NCBI GenBank assembly: GCA_949480205.1
Contig: CASXXK010000001.1
Coordinates: forward strand, 109,268 to 173,267
DNA from: an uncultured Candidatus Saccharibacteria bacterium
Lineage (GTDB): Bacteria; Patescibacteriota; Saccharimonadia; Saccharimonadales; Saccharimonadaceae
Direction of reading: 5' to 3'
Length of the DNA stretch: 64,000 nt
Shown here piece by piece: positions 7,902 to 16,686 of the stretch (position 1 is its first letter; the number at the start of each line of letters is the position of its first letter). Below the pieces are notes generated by a model. That model had not been told where the DNA came from. It made no database searches and worked only from the letters and a program-made list of their open reading frames with translations. Made by a program: the position numbers and the translations under genes.

Positions 7902-8747
7902 CTAGATGTTTGCGTCGTCAGGCGCGCGACTGGGGGTTTGCTCGGCACTAAGATCATTATAAACTATAGTATAGTCGTCAGGGTTGATTCCCTTCTCTTT
8001 GAGTTGATCAAGCGCGGCTTGACGGTTGCCACCAGTTTTATCATTGATAATAACAGTAAGTTTATCATCGCGGACTTGAGCGATGATGTCGTAAGCTACG
8101 TAAATCGAATAATCGTTTTCGTAATAAGCGATTTTTATCGGTAGAATTGAGTTAATTGGGTCATTGTAGACGCCATTGTCGGAAAAACCATCTTTACAAT
8201 CAAAAGGTTGATAGATAAGTTGATCGGCTGTGGGGCAGGTAGCTAGTACGGGGTAGCCAATATCGGCGAGATTACTATTGTTAGAGTCTGGTGACCAGGT
8301 GACCTGGAAAGAGTAACTTTGCTGCAACTCTTCTAAGTCAACAATGAACCGGTCGGTGTAAACGTTAGTGGCTTTGTTGTATTGTCCCGTGGTTGTTCCG
8401 CCTCGGATTTTTGCCCCAGATTTTGGTAATTTGGTGTCGGGGTTATTATTCGCCACTATATTATATAGTGTATTATAGATAGAATCTTCTACGTTGCTAG
8501 GAAAGTTCTTGTAATATTGGTTGAGGTTGTTGATTTTGATTTGTTCCCCATAAGGGTTTTGGTGGAAAACTTGGACGAGCGTAATAATTATAAGGACAAT
8601 GGCAGCAAAAATAGATAGAAGTATTATAATATGTACCGGTGTGAGCTCTTTAGCTTTAGGTTGGGGCTGAGGGTTTGATTTTGGTGTCTGGCTGGGGGCC
8701 GGCGTGTAGCCTTGGAAGGGATTAAGTGAGGTGTTGTTTGGATTCAT
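7902..8747 (-). CDS. Single-pass membrane protein at the end of the type IV secretion-like operon
   Basis: A 281-residue protein. A Pro/Gln/Asn-rich cytoplasmic N-terminus of about 35 residues precedes one membrane helix (VHIIILLSIFAAIVLIIITL, about 38-58). The rest is a long polar extracytoplasmic domain with two cysteines (TCPTADQ, FDCKDG) that could form a disulfide. The topology resembles VirB8-like components, but no motif proves it. It starts 1 bp after the upstream gene's stop and is the last gene of the operon. Function unknown; association with the secretion machine is inferred from position. Confidence 0.6.
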   Translation of the reverse strand: MNPNNTSLNPFQGYTPAPSQTPKSNPQPQPKAKELTPVHIIILLSIFAAIVLIIITLVQVFHQNPYGEQIKINNLNQYYKNFPSNVEDSIYNTLYNIVANNNPDTKLPKSGAKIRGGTTTGQYNKATNVYTDRFIVDLEELQQSYSFQVTWSPDSNNSNLADIGYPVLATCPTADQLIYQPFDCKDGFSDNGVYNDPINSILPIKIAYYENDYSIYVAYDIIAQVRDDKLTVIINDKTGGNRQAALDQLKEKGINPDDYTIVYNDLSAEQTPSRAPDDANI

Positions 8748-8748
8748 A

Positions 8749-10110
8749 TTAATAAATTCCGTTTACACTATTAGGATAGGCATAATGATAGCTACTGCTC
8801 ATGTACTTGCTTAGAGATTCGGATTTAGCTTGAATGCCGGCCTCTCCTAGACCGCAGGCGGCTTCGCCAATGATAATGGTATCAGTATTAGTATTGATGC
8901 CAAGCACGACGCCGGTGTGGCCACAAGCTTTTTCTCCACACATGGTTGAGCCGCTGGCAGTACTAAAGATCGCATAAACTTTAGGAATGTTACCGCCGTA
9001 GGTAAATTCGTAATCGCCACTGATGAGACTACTGACTATATCGGCGCCATTTCCTAGTCCAACGGTAATATGATTGGTGATGTAATTGTTTGTGTACATA
9101 TTAATGAAGTAGCGTGTAAAAGAGACGCAGTTGTAGGCGATTCCGCCGCTACAGCTATTATTGGTCATGCCATAAAGCGTGATAAGATCGGCATTGGAGA
9201 CACCACGGACGGCCATTTTGTAGGACATCATAAAGGTATAAGCTTCTTCTATGTTCATGCCGTTTACCCCAGCAATGAGGCGCCCACCATTGGCACCAAC
9301 GATATAGCACTCCGTTGTTGAACCACCGTCAGTGCCGCCAAGTCCAACGTAAATGGTATAAGCTCCGGGGCGAGATGAGGTAGAGGTGGCGTTCCATTGG
9401 CCGTCACCGACGTATCTTCCAGGCCAGAGAGGACTCATGTTTGGACTGCTCGGGTCGCGGGCGGCGTCGTATTTGTTCATGACGTATGGAGATCCTTCAC
9501 CCGTGGCCGCTTCTTCGGCAGTGAAACCCATGTCGATGGCTTTGTCAATGTATTTTTGGGCGCGACCGTTATATTTGAAGAAAAGAGTTTTGATACCAGC
9601 AGCTGTATTAAGATCTAGGCCAGCGCCGTATTGGTTGGCAATAAGATCGGCCATAATATCGGTTTGGCGCTGGAATTCTTCGTCGGAAATTTGTCCAGCG
9701 GGAAGAAAGGCATTGGAATTTTTACCGCCGTTTGTGTAGCTATATAATTGATACGCTCCTTGCCCGTTGGTTGGATTAGACCGTTTGGCACTATTTTCCA
9801 TAATATGAATAGTGGCAATAATACGCCAGTCGAAACCATACTGGTCGGCGGAGTTTTTATAGAAGGCTTGGTTGGCTTGGATTGCGCTGGTAGTGGCGGC
9901 GTTTAGAATTTGAGCTCCAGAATAGGTGGCATTGCTACCAGATAGACAATTAGCGCTAGTGCTGCCTTCTGGATTGTAATAATAAATTCCGTTTTGCCCC
10001 ATGAAATCAAGGGTCGTATTGCTTAGGGTGGCATGTGCTGGTGTGGTGGTTAAGGACAAAGTCAAGCAAGAAGTAAGTAGAAAAGCTGTTTTTAGAATTT
10101 TCTTAATCAT
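8749..10110 (-). CDS. Secreted peptidoglycan hydrolase, lysozyme-like plus CHAP-like (VirB1-type)
   Basis: A 453-residue protein with a signal peptide (KKILKTAFLLTSCLTLSLTTTPAHA, about residues 2-27). The first domain (about 75-220) looks like a transglycosylase/lysozyme fold: YGFDWRIIATIHIMENSAKR, with a candidate catalytic Glu in MEN, then GAYQLYSY. The C-terminal domain (about 310-450) has YNCVSFTRYF and KACGHTGVVLGI, a Cys...His arrangement typical of CHAP/NlpC amidases. Type IV secretion systems carry such VirB1-like enzymes to open the wall. The start overlaps the upstream gene (ATGA). The catalytic assignments are by eye. Confidence 0.72.
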   Translation of the reverse strand: MIKKILKTAFLLTSCLTLSLTTTPAHATLSNTTLDFMGQNGIYYYNPEGSTSANCLSGSNATYSGAQILNAATTSAIQANQAFYKNSADQYGFDWRIIATIHIMENSAKRSNPTNGQGAYQLYSYTNGGKNSNAFLPAGQISDEEFQRQTDIMADLIANQYGAGLDLNTAAGIKTLFFKYNGRAQKYIDKAIDMGFTAEEAATGEGSPYVMNKYDAARDPSSPNMSPLWPGRYVGDGQWNATSTSSRPGAYTIYVGLGGTDGGSTTECYIVGANGGRLIAGVNGMNIEEAYTFMMSYKMAVRGVSNADLITLYGMTNNSCSGGIAYNCVSFTRYFINMYTNNYITNHITVGLGNGADIVSSLISGDYEFTYGGNIPKVYAIFSTASGSTMCGEKACGHTGVVLGINTNTDTIIIGEAACGLGEAGIQAKSESLSKYMSSSYHYAYPNSVNGIY

Positions 10111-12857
10111 GCGGCGTAGCTCCGATTGCGTACATCGTCGTAGAGTATATAGTGGTTATTGATGGCTATGATAGGGCTAGTGGCATTTTTATCGCTGCTA
10201 AAGCCATAGGAAGGATGCTCGTTTTTTAAGTTTGCAACGATTTCGTTCCCTGTCGTGGCGATATTGTAGTCATCTGTAGTGGTGCGAGTTTCAGGATCAT
10301 AGTTAGCAATATAATTATAATATTCAGCGAAAGCAATGACGGTTTCAGCATCGTCTTTGGTGATACCAGAAATGCGGGCAAGATAGCCAGCTGGAGAATT
10401 GTCGAGTGGGTGCTCTTTTTCGTATTGAGTCTCGTAGGCCATGACCGGGCTTTGACTGTCACCATAAGCGCCAGCCCACTCCAGGATACGTTGATCTTCG
10501 ATATAGCGTTGGTAGTAGCGATAGTCGTCTTTCCAGAAATTATTAGTGCTACTATTGACGCAGGCTTGTCCGGATGACCAGGCGAGGTTTTCTGCTGTAT
10601 GGCTTGAATTAATAAGATCAATAACATCACCGATAATTGGGATTGAGTTAAGAATTACGTTGCCTTTTTCAAGATTACCCAGGATATTGGTATCAACGGT
10701 GCCAAAAGGAGAATCGCGACCGTCACAATATGTGATATACTTGGCGAGATCTGAGTCAGTTTTGATTACGTAGTTGCCGTTAGAATCATGTTCTAGATTT
10801 CTTGATATTATCCGGATGTATTCGGAGTCTTCTGGGTCCATATCAATTAAACTTGGGTCGGTGATAGTGATTGGGTTACAGTAAATATCGCCAACGGCGC
10901 CAATAGACTCAAGGTTTGGGCATTTGCCGAAGCTAGCCATATAGATACTGTTGCCAGTGGCGAATGTGGAGTTAGTTAGAGATGAAAGAGCAGATGATGT
11001 AGCACGCGCAAAAGTATTAACATTAGTGAGGAGTGACGTACTACTCTTAGGGCTAAGTAGTGTAATTGGTAAAAGATTATAAACGATGCTACCGAGGAAT
11101 GTGTTTTTTGATGTGATATCGAATGGACTGCGGTTCTGGCGGTCAGCTTCGGCTTCCATGGCGATAACATCTTGAGTAATACGACTGTAAGCTAGGGCAA
11201 CGTCGCCAGAAGCGAGGGATTGTCCACTGCCGGAGCGCCCAACACGGGTATTGGCAGCGGATGCTCCGCGGGCAAGCAATTCGCCGGCAGGAATACCGGT
11301 GGTGGTTTCGAAAATATTAGTAAAGAGTGTTTTAGCGATAGTAGGTACGATAAAACTTAAGGCGACGGAAGTAGTAGCACTAATTGTTACACTGGTAGCA
11401 AAATTAAATACCATTTGACCAATTGCGGAGACGCCAAGGGTGCCGATGGTAGTAGCAATTGAGACTACAGCGGCGCCAGCCTGGACGCCTGCGCAAGTCA
11501 TTACTTGTGCAGCGTTCATGTTTAAGAAATTAGCAATAGCATTGCCAGTGCGTTCAAGAGAAAAATTATCCGTAGTTTTGATGCTAGCTGGAGCATAAGC
11601 TAGCATCATTTGTAGGCCGTTGGCCTGGACTGGTGCTCCGGAAAAGTCGATATCTTCTCCACCATTGCCTTCGTCGTCAAAATCATTAATGTTGGAGTAG
11701 GTGGTATTGACTGGAGTAGTGAGAGTGTTTAGAACTTCATTGATAGCAGAGTTTTCACCTTCTCCATATTTCATTTTACTGATGTTCTCCATGTAATTCA
11801 TGAAATAGTTGATGGATTGATAGATTTCGTTGGCGGCAACAACTGCAGAAATAGTGGCGCCAACGCGCATCATAGCACAGGTAATATTGCCGATATTGCC
11901 AACTGTGCCGGCGATGTTAGCGACTTTGCTGGTAGTGCTATTGACGAAATCTTGGGCCTTTTGGTCAGCGTCGGCAATATTACTATTGGAACGGCCATCA
12001 AGGTCGGTTTCGTTGACTGGACCGGTGGTCATTTTGGGAGATCCGTCATCGTTAAAGAGGGGTCTGCCGTTTTCGTCTGTTTCTTGGACTTCTTTGTCGT
12101 AGGCGCCTCGTATGGTGGAACTATTATTGTCATATTCTGAGTTCATGGTGTTACGGAAATTATCCATGTCGGCATCGGCGTTGCCGGTTTGTTTGTAATC
12201 GTTAAAGACATTGCGGCTGAGTCCTAGCTTGTTATAGATTTTGGTGGCCATTTTGTCGAAGAAGGTTGCTACCCTGCCTTGTTTGGCTTTGATTTGGGCG
12301 GCGTCCGTGGGGATGTCGGCGTAGCTTTTGGTAAAGTTACTAGAAGAAGTGCCGCTGTGATTATTGGCGTAGTTAAAAAGTTTGGTAGTTCTAAGAGCCC
12401 AGCTGGCGTGCTGTGTATCGGTGGCCTCGGTCATGAGTGACTCCATGGCGGGTGCTAGTAAAGAGTGTGAACTGCCCAAAAAAGTTCCGCCACCAACCAG
12501 CAACGTAATAATGACCATCATGGCAGCAATGCCGCCCTTCTTTTTGCTGCCTATTTTACCTTTGGCATTTTTATTGTTGGAATTTTTTTGACCGCTGACG
12601 CTGTTTTTCCATGGCGAATTGAATGTTGGCTCGTTCTTGGAAAGGGCGGAATTTTCGGAATTGCGCAGGAGATCTTTAGAACTACTGGATTTTCCACCAT
12701 CGATTACTTTGAAGTTATCACGGTTCCCTTTTTGAGCTGGGCCAGTATTGCCACCTTGGTACACTTGGAAATTTGGACGCGTTTCAGCACGATCCATATT
12801 ATTATATGGATCGTTGGGTGCTAGAGCACTACTCCCGTCAGTGTTATACCTTGCCAT
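10107..12857 (-). CDS. Large membrane protein of the type IV secretion-like locus
   Basis: A 916-residue protein. The N-terminus (about 1-108) is disordered, Asn/Ser/Lys-rich and cytoplasmic, and is followed by a membrane helix (GIAAMMVIITLLVGGGTFLG, about 108-128). A long extracytoplasmic part holds several hydrophobic alanine-rich segments (about 320-345 and 455-520: AGAAVVSIATTIGTLGVSAIGQM) and scattered cysteines. No enzyme motif is visible. It sits between VirB4 and the VirB1-like hydrolase, so a structural role in the transfer channel is likely. TATAAT 8 nt before the ATG (12866-12871) gives it its own nearly leaderless promoter. Confidence 0.6.
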   Translation of the reverse strand: MARYNTDGSSALAPNDPYNNMDRAETRPNFQVYQGGNTGPAQKGNRDNFKVIDGGKSSSSKDLLRNSENSALSKNEPTFNSPWKNSVSGQKNSNNKNAKGKIGSKKKGGIAAMMVIITLLVGGGTFLGSSHSLLAPAMESLMTEATDTQHASWALRTTKLFNYANNHSGTSSSNFTKSYADIPTDAAQIKAKQGRVATFFDKMATKIYNKLGLSRNVFNDYKQTGNADADMDNFRNTMNSEYDNNSSTIRGAYDKEVQETDENGRPLFNDDGSPKMTTGPVNETDLDGRSNSNIADADQKAQDFVNSTTSKVANIAGTVGNIGNITCAMMRVGATISAVVAANEIYQSINYFMNYMENISKMKYGEGENSAINEVLNTLTTPVNTTYSNINDFDDEGNGGEDIDFSGAPVQANGLQMMLAYAPASIKTTDNFSLERTGNAIANFLNMNAAQVMTCAGVQAGAAVVSIATTIGTLGVSAIGQMVFNFATSVTISATTSVALSFIVPTIAKTLFTNIFETTTGIPAGELLARGASAANTRVGRSGSGQSLASGDVALAYSRITQDVIAMEAEADRQNRSPFDITSKNTFLGSIVYNLLPITLLSPKSSTSLLTNVNTFARATSSALSSLTNSTFATGNSIYMASFGKCPNLESIGAVGDIYCNPITITDPSLIDMDPEDSEYIRIISRNLEHDSNGNYVIKTDSDLAKYITYCDGRDSPFGTVDTNILGNLEKGNVILNSIPIIGDVIDLINSSHTAENLAWSSGQACVNSSTNNFWKDDYRYYQRYIEDQRILEWAGAYGDSQSPVMAYETQYEKEHPLDNSPAGYLARISGITKDDAETVIAFAEYYNYIANYDPETRTTTDDYNIATTGNEIVANLKNEHPSYGFSSDKNATSPIIAINNHYILYDDVRNRSYAA

Positions 12858-12876
12858 ATGTATATATTATACCATA

Positions 12877-14733
12877 TTATCGACGGTCTTCGGGTCGAGT
12901 TGTGATTAAAGCTTCTTCAGTTTCGGAGGCGATGACTTGAATATGGACGTGATTGGCGCCAGCAAAGAACAGACCTTGGCCAACTGGGAAGTTGGCGAGA
13001 CGCTTACGTTCTTCGTCGGTTAGCTTGAAAACATCGGACAAAACGTCGACGGCCGAAGCGGATTGTTTGAGTAATAATTGCATAGAGGAGTTGGCGACAA
13101 TAGCGCGACCCATTTTGCTGCTCATAAAGTCTTCTACGTCCTGAGTGATAGTAGTGAGACCAAGATAGTATTTGCGGGCACGTTTGGCGAGACTAAAGAG
13201 GAAGTTGGCGGAGTCGTCGTATTTCATTAGTTGCCAGGCTTCGTCTACGATAAGTAGACGGCGTTTTTGCTGAGCGCGAACAACATTCCAAATATGAGAC
13301 AAAACGATATACATCGCCACGGGGCGAAGTTCATCTTCGAGGTCACGAATATTGAATACTACCATTTGATTGTTGATGTCGACATTAGATTGTTGCGAGA
13401 AAATACCAGCAAAGGTCCCCGAAGTGTATTTGCGCAAACGTTGGGCAAGTTGTGGTCCAGTGCCACCCATATGAGCGAGCGTGTCGTATAAGTTGATAAT
13501 AGTTGGAGGGGTGCTTTGGTGGGTGAGCGGGTCGCTCGTGATGCCGGCGCGGGCATAAGTGTCAATTAGGGCCTGATCAAGGTCGGCCTCTTCGTTGGCA
13601 GTGAGTGCGGGTACAATTTGACCATTAGGACCAATTTGGTTGCCGCCGAGCATGAGACGGAAAAGCCCGTGTAATGTGACAAGATTAGCGCGCAGCGCAT
13701 CATTGGCGTCTTCGTTATCGACGACTTTAGGTAAATCAAATGGATTAATGCGTACGTCAGAGTTGAGACTGAGGCGGATGTAGCTACCGCCAACAGCGTC
13801 ACAAAGTTTTTGGTATTCGTTTTCTGGGTCGATAATGATAATTTCTGTACCAATCATCATGGAGCGAACAGCTTCGAGTTTGACAGCGAAAGATTTACCA
13901 GCACCAGATTTAGCAAAGACGACTTGGTTAGCGTTTTCCAAGGAGAATCGGTCAAAGATGACCAGACCATTATTGTGCATGTTGATACCATACAAAATGC
14001 CTTTTTCTTGAGTAAGATCGGCTGAAGTGAATGGAAAGCTAGTGGAGATGGCGCCGGTGTTCATATTGCGACGAATTTGGAGCTGGTCGGTACACTGTGG
14101 CATCGTGCTATTCATTCCCTGTTCTTGTTGTGAACTGGCAACTTTCGAGAAGATCATTTGTTGACCCAAGAGGGTTTCAATTTTGTGTTGGACAAAACTG
14201 AGCTCGTCTAGAGAATCAGCCCACAAAGTGATATAGAGACCAAAGCGGAAGAATTTTTCTGCACCAACTTGGAGTTTATCGCGTAGTTCTTCGGCGTCTT
14301 GGATGGCGGCCTCAAGCTCTGGGTCACGAACTTTGCCTTTTTCGGCATTAACGTTGTAGCTAGCTTCGAGTTGAGTAACCTTTTTGCGGAGGTTTTTCAT
14401 GACGACAGTGGTTTCAACAGGATAGACATACATTGAAACGTCTAAGACCTCGTCGATATTGATCAAGCTAGAAATCCAGCCAGTGTAAAGACTGCGGGGA
14501 TAGCCGTAGACGTAGATAGTGCGACCGTATTTGGTGCCAAGACGGAAGTAGCTAGAGTGGATTTCGATAGAGCTCGGTGAGATGAGATCACGAAGAGTAT
14601 TGATTCCCTGTTCAAAGGCGCGCTGAATTTCGGCGTCTTCGGCGGCTTGGGATTGAGCGGCGATGTTGGCGGCAGTAGTTTGATTTTGTGCGAGTTTGGC
14701 AGCCTTTTTGGCGGCACGGGTTTCTTTGCTCAT
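12877..14733 (-). CDS. virB4: VirB4/TraC-family type IV secretion ATPase
   Basis: A 618-residue protein. An N-terminal VirB4 segment (YFRLGTKYGRTIYVYGYPR, about 62-80) leads to the motor domain with Walker A VVFAKSGAGKSFAVK (about 271-285), IIIDPENEY, Walker B RRLLIVDEAWQLMKY near 495, and a late GLTTITQDVEDFM motif. VirB4 ATPases energise pilus assembly and substrate transfer at the inner membrane. The usual N-terminal region appears to be a separate gene just upstream (1-bp gap), so the protein is shorter than the ~800 residues of classical VirB4. The ATPase assignment is strong. Confidence 0.92.
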   Translation of the reverse strand: MSKETRAAKKAAKLAQNQTTAANIAAQSQAAEDAEIQRAFEQGINTLRDLISPSSIEIHSSYFRLGTKYGRTIYVYGYPRSLYTGWISSLINIDEVLDVSMYVYPVETTVVMKNLRKKVTQLEASYNVNAEKGKVRDPELEAAIQDAEELRDKLQVGAEKFFRFGLYITLWADSLDELSFVQHKIETLLGQQMIFSKVASSQQEQGMNSTMPQCTDQLQIRRNMNTGAISTSFPFTSADLTQEKGILYGINMHNNGLVIFDRFSLENANQVVFAKSGAGKSFAVKLEAVRSMMIGTEIIIIDPENEYQKLCDAVGGSYIRLSLNSDVRINPFDLPKVVDNEDANDALRANLVTLHGLFRLMLGGNQIGPNGQIVPALTANEEADLDQALIDTYARAGITSDPLTHQSTPPTIINLYDTLAHMGGTGPQLAQRLRKYTSGTFAGIFSQQSNVDINNQMVVFNIRDLEDELRPVAMYIVLSHIWNVVRAQQKRRLLIVDEAWQLMKYDDSANFLFSLAKRARKYYLGLTTITQDVEDFMSSKMGRAIVANSSMQLLLKQSASAVDVLSDVFKLTDEERKRLANFPVGQGLFFAGANHVHIQVIASETEEALITTRPEDRR

Positions 14734-14734
14734 A

Positions 14735-15763
14735 TTATTCCTTTGTCCCCTTCTTGACGTAAGTGGTTGCTAACTTGGTGAAATCTACTAGTGGCTCGCG
14801 TACGGCGGTATCAGGGTTGTTGAAGTTATAGAAGAGTTCGCTGAGCTCTTTGGTATTGAGGCGAACAGATTGGATGCCGATTTGGTAAAGCCCAGAAATC
14901 ACGGTTTCAACACGATTATTGAGCTCATCAATAGCTTTATTGTAGGTGTCGCGGTTGATTCGGGTGACGTTTGGCCCCTTGTTTTTGCCGATGGCCTTGA
15001 AGAAATTTTTGGTTTGCTGGACGGCGGCCTCGAGGTCGGCAGAAGGATAATATGGGATAACGATAAAGAAAGACTTGTCCATAATGTTTGCCTCTTGCGC
15101 TAGAATATCAATAAAGTTGATATAGTCATCCATCAAAACACCTAGAAGCATGTTGTCATTATTACGACGCATCTGAGCGAGTTTTTCGATGTATGGTCCA
15201 ATATCGACGCGTTGAGAACGAACAAGAATTTGAATAGTGAAGTTGAGTGAGTTAAGGAAGTTTTGATAGCTGTATTCTACGCCTTCACGTTCGGTCTCGG
15301 ACATGAGGTCAAAGTTGATCGATTGACAAGCGACGACAGCGCGGAAAGAACCGTCCTTCATGATAACGAGGCTATCGCGAAGTTCGGAAAACTGCAGTGT
15401 TGCTTGAGTAGAAAGTGGATCTTCGGTGATTTGCGGAACGGCGAGCGGAGCAACGGCTGGTTGTGCTCCGGTTAGGGGTTGTTGGGTCATGGGTTGCTGG
15501 GCGACAGGTTGTTGAATGAATGGTTGTGCAGCAGCTGGCGCTTGTGGGGTTGCTGGCTGTGTTGGATAGGCTTGGACGGGTGTTTGTGCGGAGGCTGGAA
15601 CCGTAGGCATTGGTTGAGGTTGCGCTAAGGGCTGAGTTTGAGGGCGCTGCATGGGTTGCATTGCGGGATGAGCAGCGGCCATAGCGCGAGCCTGCGCATT
15701 AGCGCCGTAGCCTTGTGGCGCGGATTGGCCTTGAGGAATCTGGTTATAATTTTGTGGGTTCAT
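14735..15763 (-). CDS. TraC-like N-terminal VirB4 domain protein
   Basis: A 342-residue protein. The first ~110 residues are a low-complexity Pro/Gln/Ala linker with repeated QPMTQQP-like units. The folded part (about 120-335) begins TQATLQFSELRDSLVIMKDGSFRAVV and contains an FTIQILVRSQRVDIGPYIEKL block, which resembles the TraC-like region that precedes the motor of VirB4/TraC ATPases. It ends 1 bp before virB4, suggesting that a VirB4 has been split into a scaffold protein and a motor protein. No nucleotide-binding motif is present. Confidence 0.72.
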   Translation of the reverse strand: MNPQNYNQIPQGQSAPQGYGANAQARAMAAAHPAMQPMQRPQTQPLAQPQPMPTVPASAQTPVQAYPTQPATPQAPAAAQPFIQQPVAQQPMTQQPLTGAQPAVAPLAVPQITEDPLSTQATLQFSELRDSLVIMKDGSFRAVVACQSINFDLMSETEREGVEYSYQNFLNSLNFTIQILVRSQRVDIGPYIEKLAQMRRNNDNMLLGVLMDDYINFIDILAQEANIMDKSFFIVIPYYPSADLEAAVQQTKNFFKAIGKNKGPNVTRINRDTYNKAIDELNNRVETVISGLYQIGIQSVRLNTKELSELFYNFNNPDTAVREPLVDFTKLATTYVKKGTKE

Positions 15764-15771
15764 ATAGCTCC

Positions 15772-16581
15772 TTAGTGTAGTGGTACGTAGACCTCAGTTT
15801 CGTTTTCGCGTTGGATACGATCGGCTTGTTGCTGAATAGTTTCGACAGAGAAATCGGGATTGTGGGCAAGGTTGGTCATTTGGGCTGATTGGGCGGGCGT
15901 AATTGGTTGAACAATTGCAGGATTAGATGAAGATCCAGGTAGAGGTTGAATGACGCGATCTCCGGTTATGGGAGTAGCTGCTTGGTTGGTCTGGTTGGAT
16001 TGTTGAATAGCAGCACGCATTTGATTGACGATCTCGTCGTGACGTTCCTGTTGCTCTTTGCTAATGAGGTGATTTAGGCGGTTAGTGCCAGAACGGTCAA
16101 ACATATCGGTAGCGTTGTAGGCTTCGGCGTAAAATTCGTCACGCATGGGCGAATTGGCATTTTTGATAGCGTAGCCTTCGGAGTCAACAATGGCAGCCAA
16201 GAATGAAAGGCGATGGCCGGCTTCTTCTTCAGTAATATCACGGACGCGGTTTTCTTCAACCTTTTTGGGGGCAGTGATGAGGATGGTGGAATCGCTTTGA
16301 CCAGTCATCCAAAAACGCTTGCGTGGCTTGGTGTAAAAAGAGAGGAGGGCGGCAAGATAGACTTCCATAGGTTGGTCTTTCTTGATTGGGAGCGCTAGAA
16401 TGAGGAAGAAAAAAGCGAAGGGTAATGGGATAATAGCAAGGAGTGGAAAGACCTGAAAAAGCGCTACTGCGGCAACACCGAGGCCGAATACAAGCATAAG
16501 ATAGACGAATTGTCGAAAAGAAAATGGTCCGATGAGCTTGTCGTCGGCTTCAACATCCTGCGGTACCTTATAAGTCGCCAT
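15772..16581 (-). CDS. PrgI-family membrane protein
   Basis: A 269-residue protein. It starts MATYKVPQDVEADDKLIGPFSFRQF, the conserved PrgI head, followed by two membrane helices (about 25-65: YLMLVFGLGVAAVALF and LAIIPLPFAFFFLILALPI), then KPRKRFWM and a long polar tail rich in Gln and Pro. PrgI proteins sit next to VirB4 in Gram-positive-type conjugation systems and are thought to be the VirB3 equivalent. TATGAT lies shortly before the start on the minus strand. The gene is 8 bp upstream of the TraC-like gene. Confidence 0.85.
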   Translation of the reverse strand: MATYKVPQDVEADDKLIGPFSFRQFVYLMLVFGLGVAAVALFQVFPLLAIIPLPFAFFFLILALPIKKDQPMEVYLAALLSFYTKPRKRFWMTGQSDSTILITAPKKVEENRVRDITEEEAGHRLSFLAAIVDSEGYAIKNANSPMRDEFYAEAYNATDMFDRSGTNRLNHLISKEQQERHDEIVNQMRAAIQQSNQTNQAATPITGDRVIQPLPGSSSNPAIVQPITPAQSAQMTNLAHNPDFSVETIQQQADRIQRENETEVYVPLH

Positions 16582-16635
16582 AATTCTATTTTATCATAGT
16601 AGACGTGTAAAAAGCAAAATAACGCCCACCAAAAT

Positions 16636-16671
16636 TTCACCTCCCTGTGGCTTTAGGATACACGGGGAGGT
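16636..16671 (-). terminator. Strong hairpin downstream of the VirB6-like gene
   Basis: A stem of about 12 bp (CACCTCCCTGTG paired with CACGGGGAGGTG, one G-T pair). On the minus strand it is followed by AAATTTTGG. It lies between the VirB6-like gene and prgI and may end the first transcript or stabilise the mRNA. Confidence 0.6.
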
Positions 16672-16686
16672 GAGAAAAGTCAAGAG

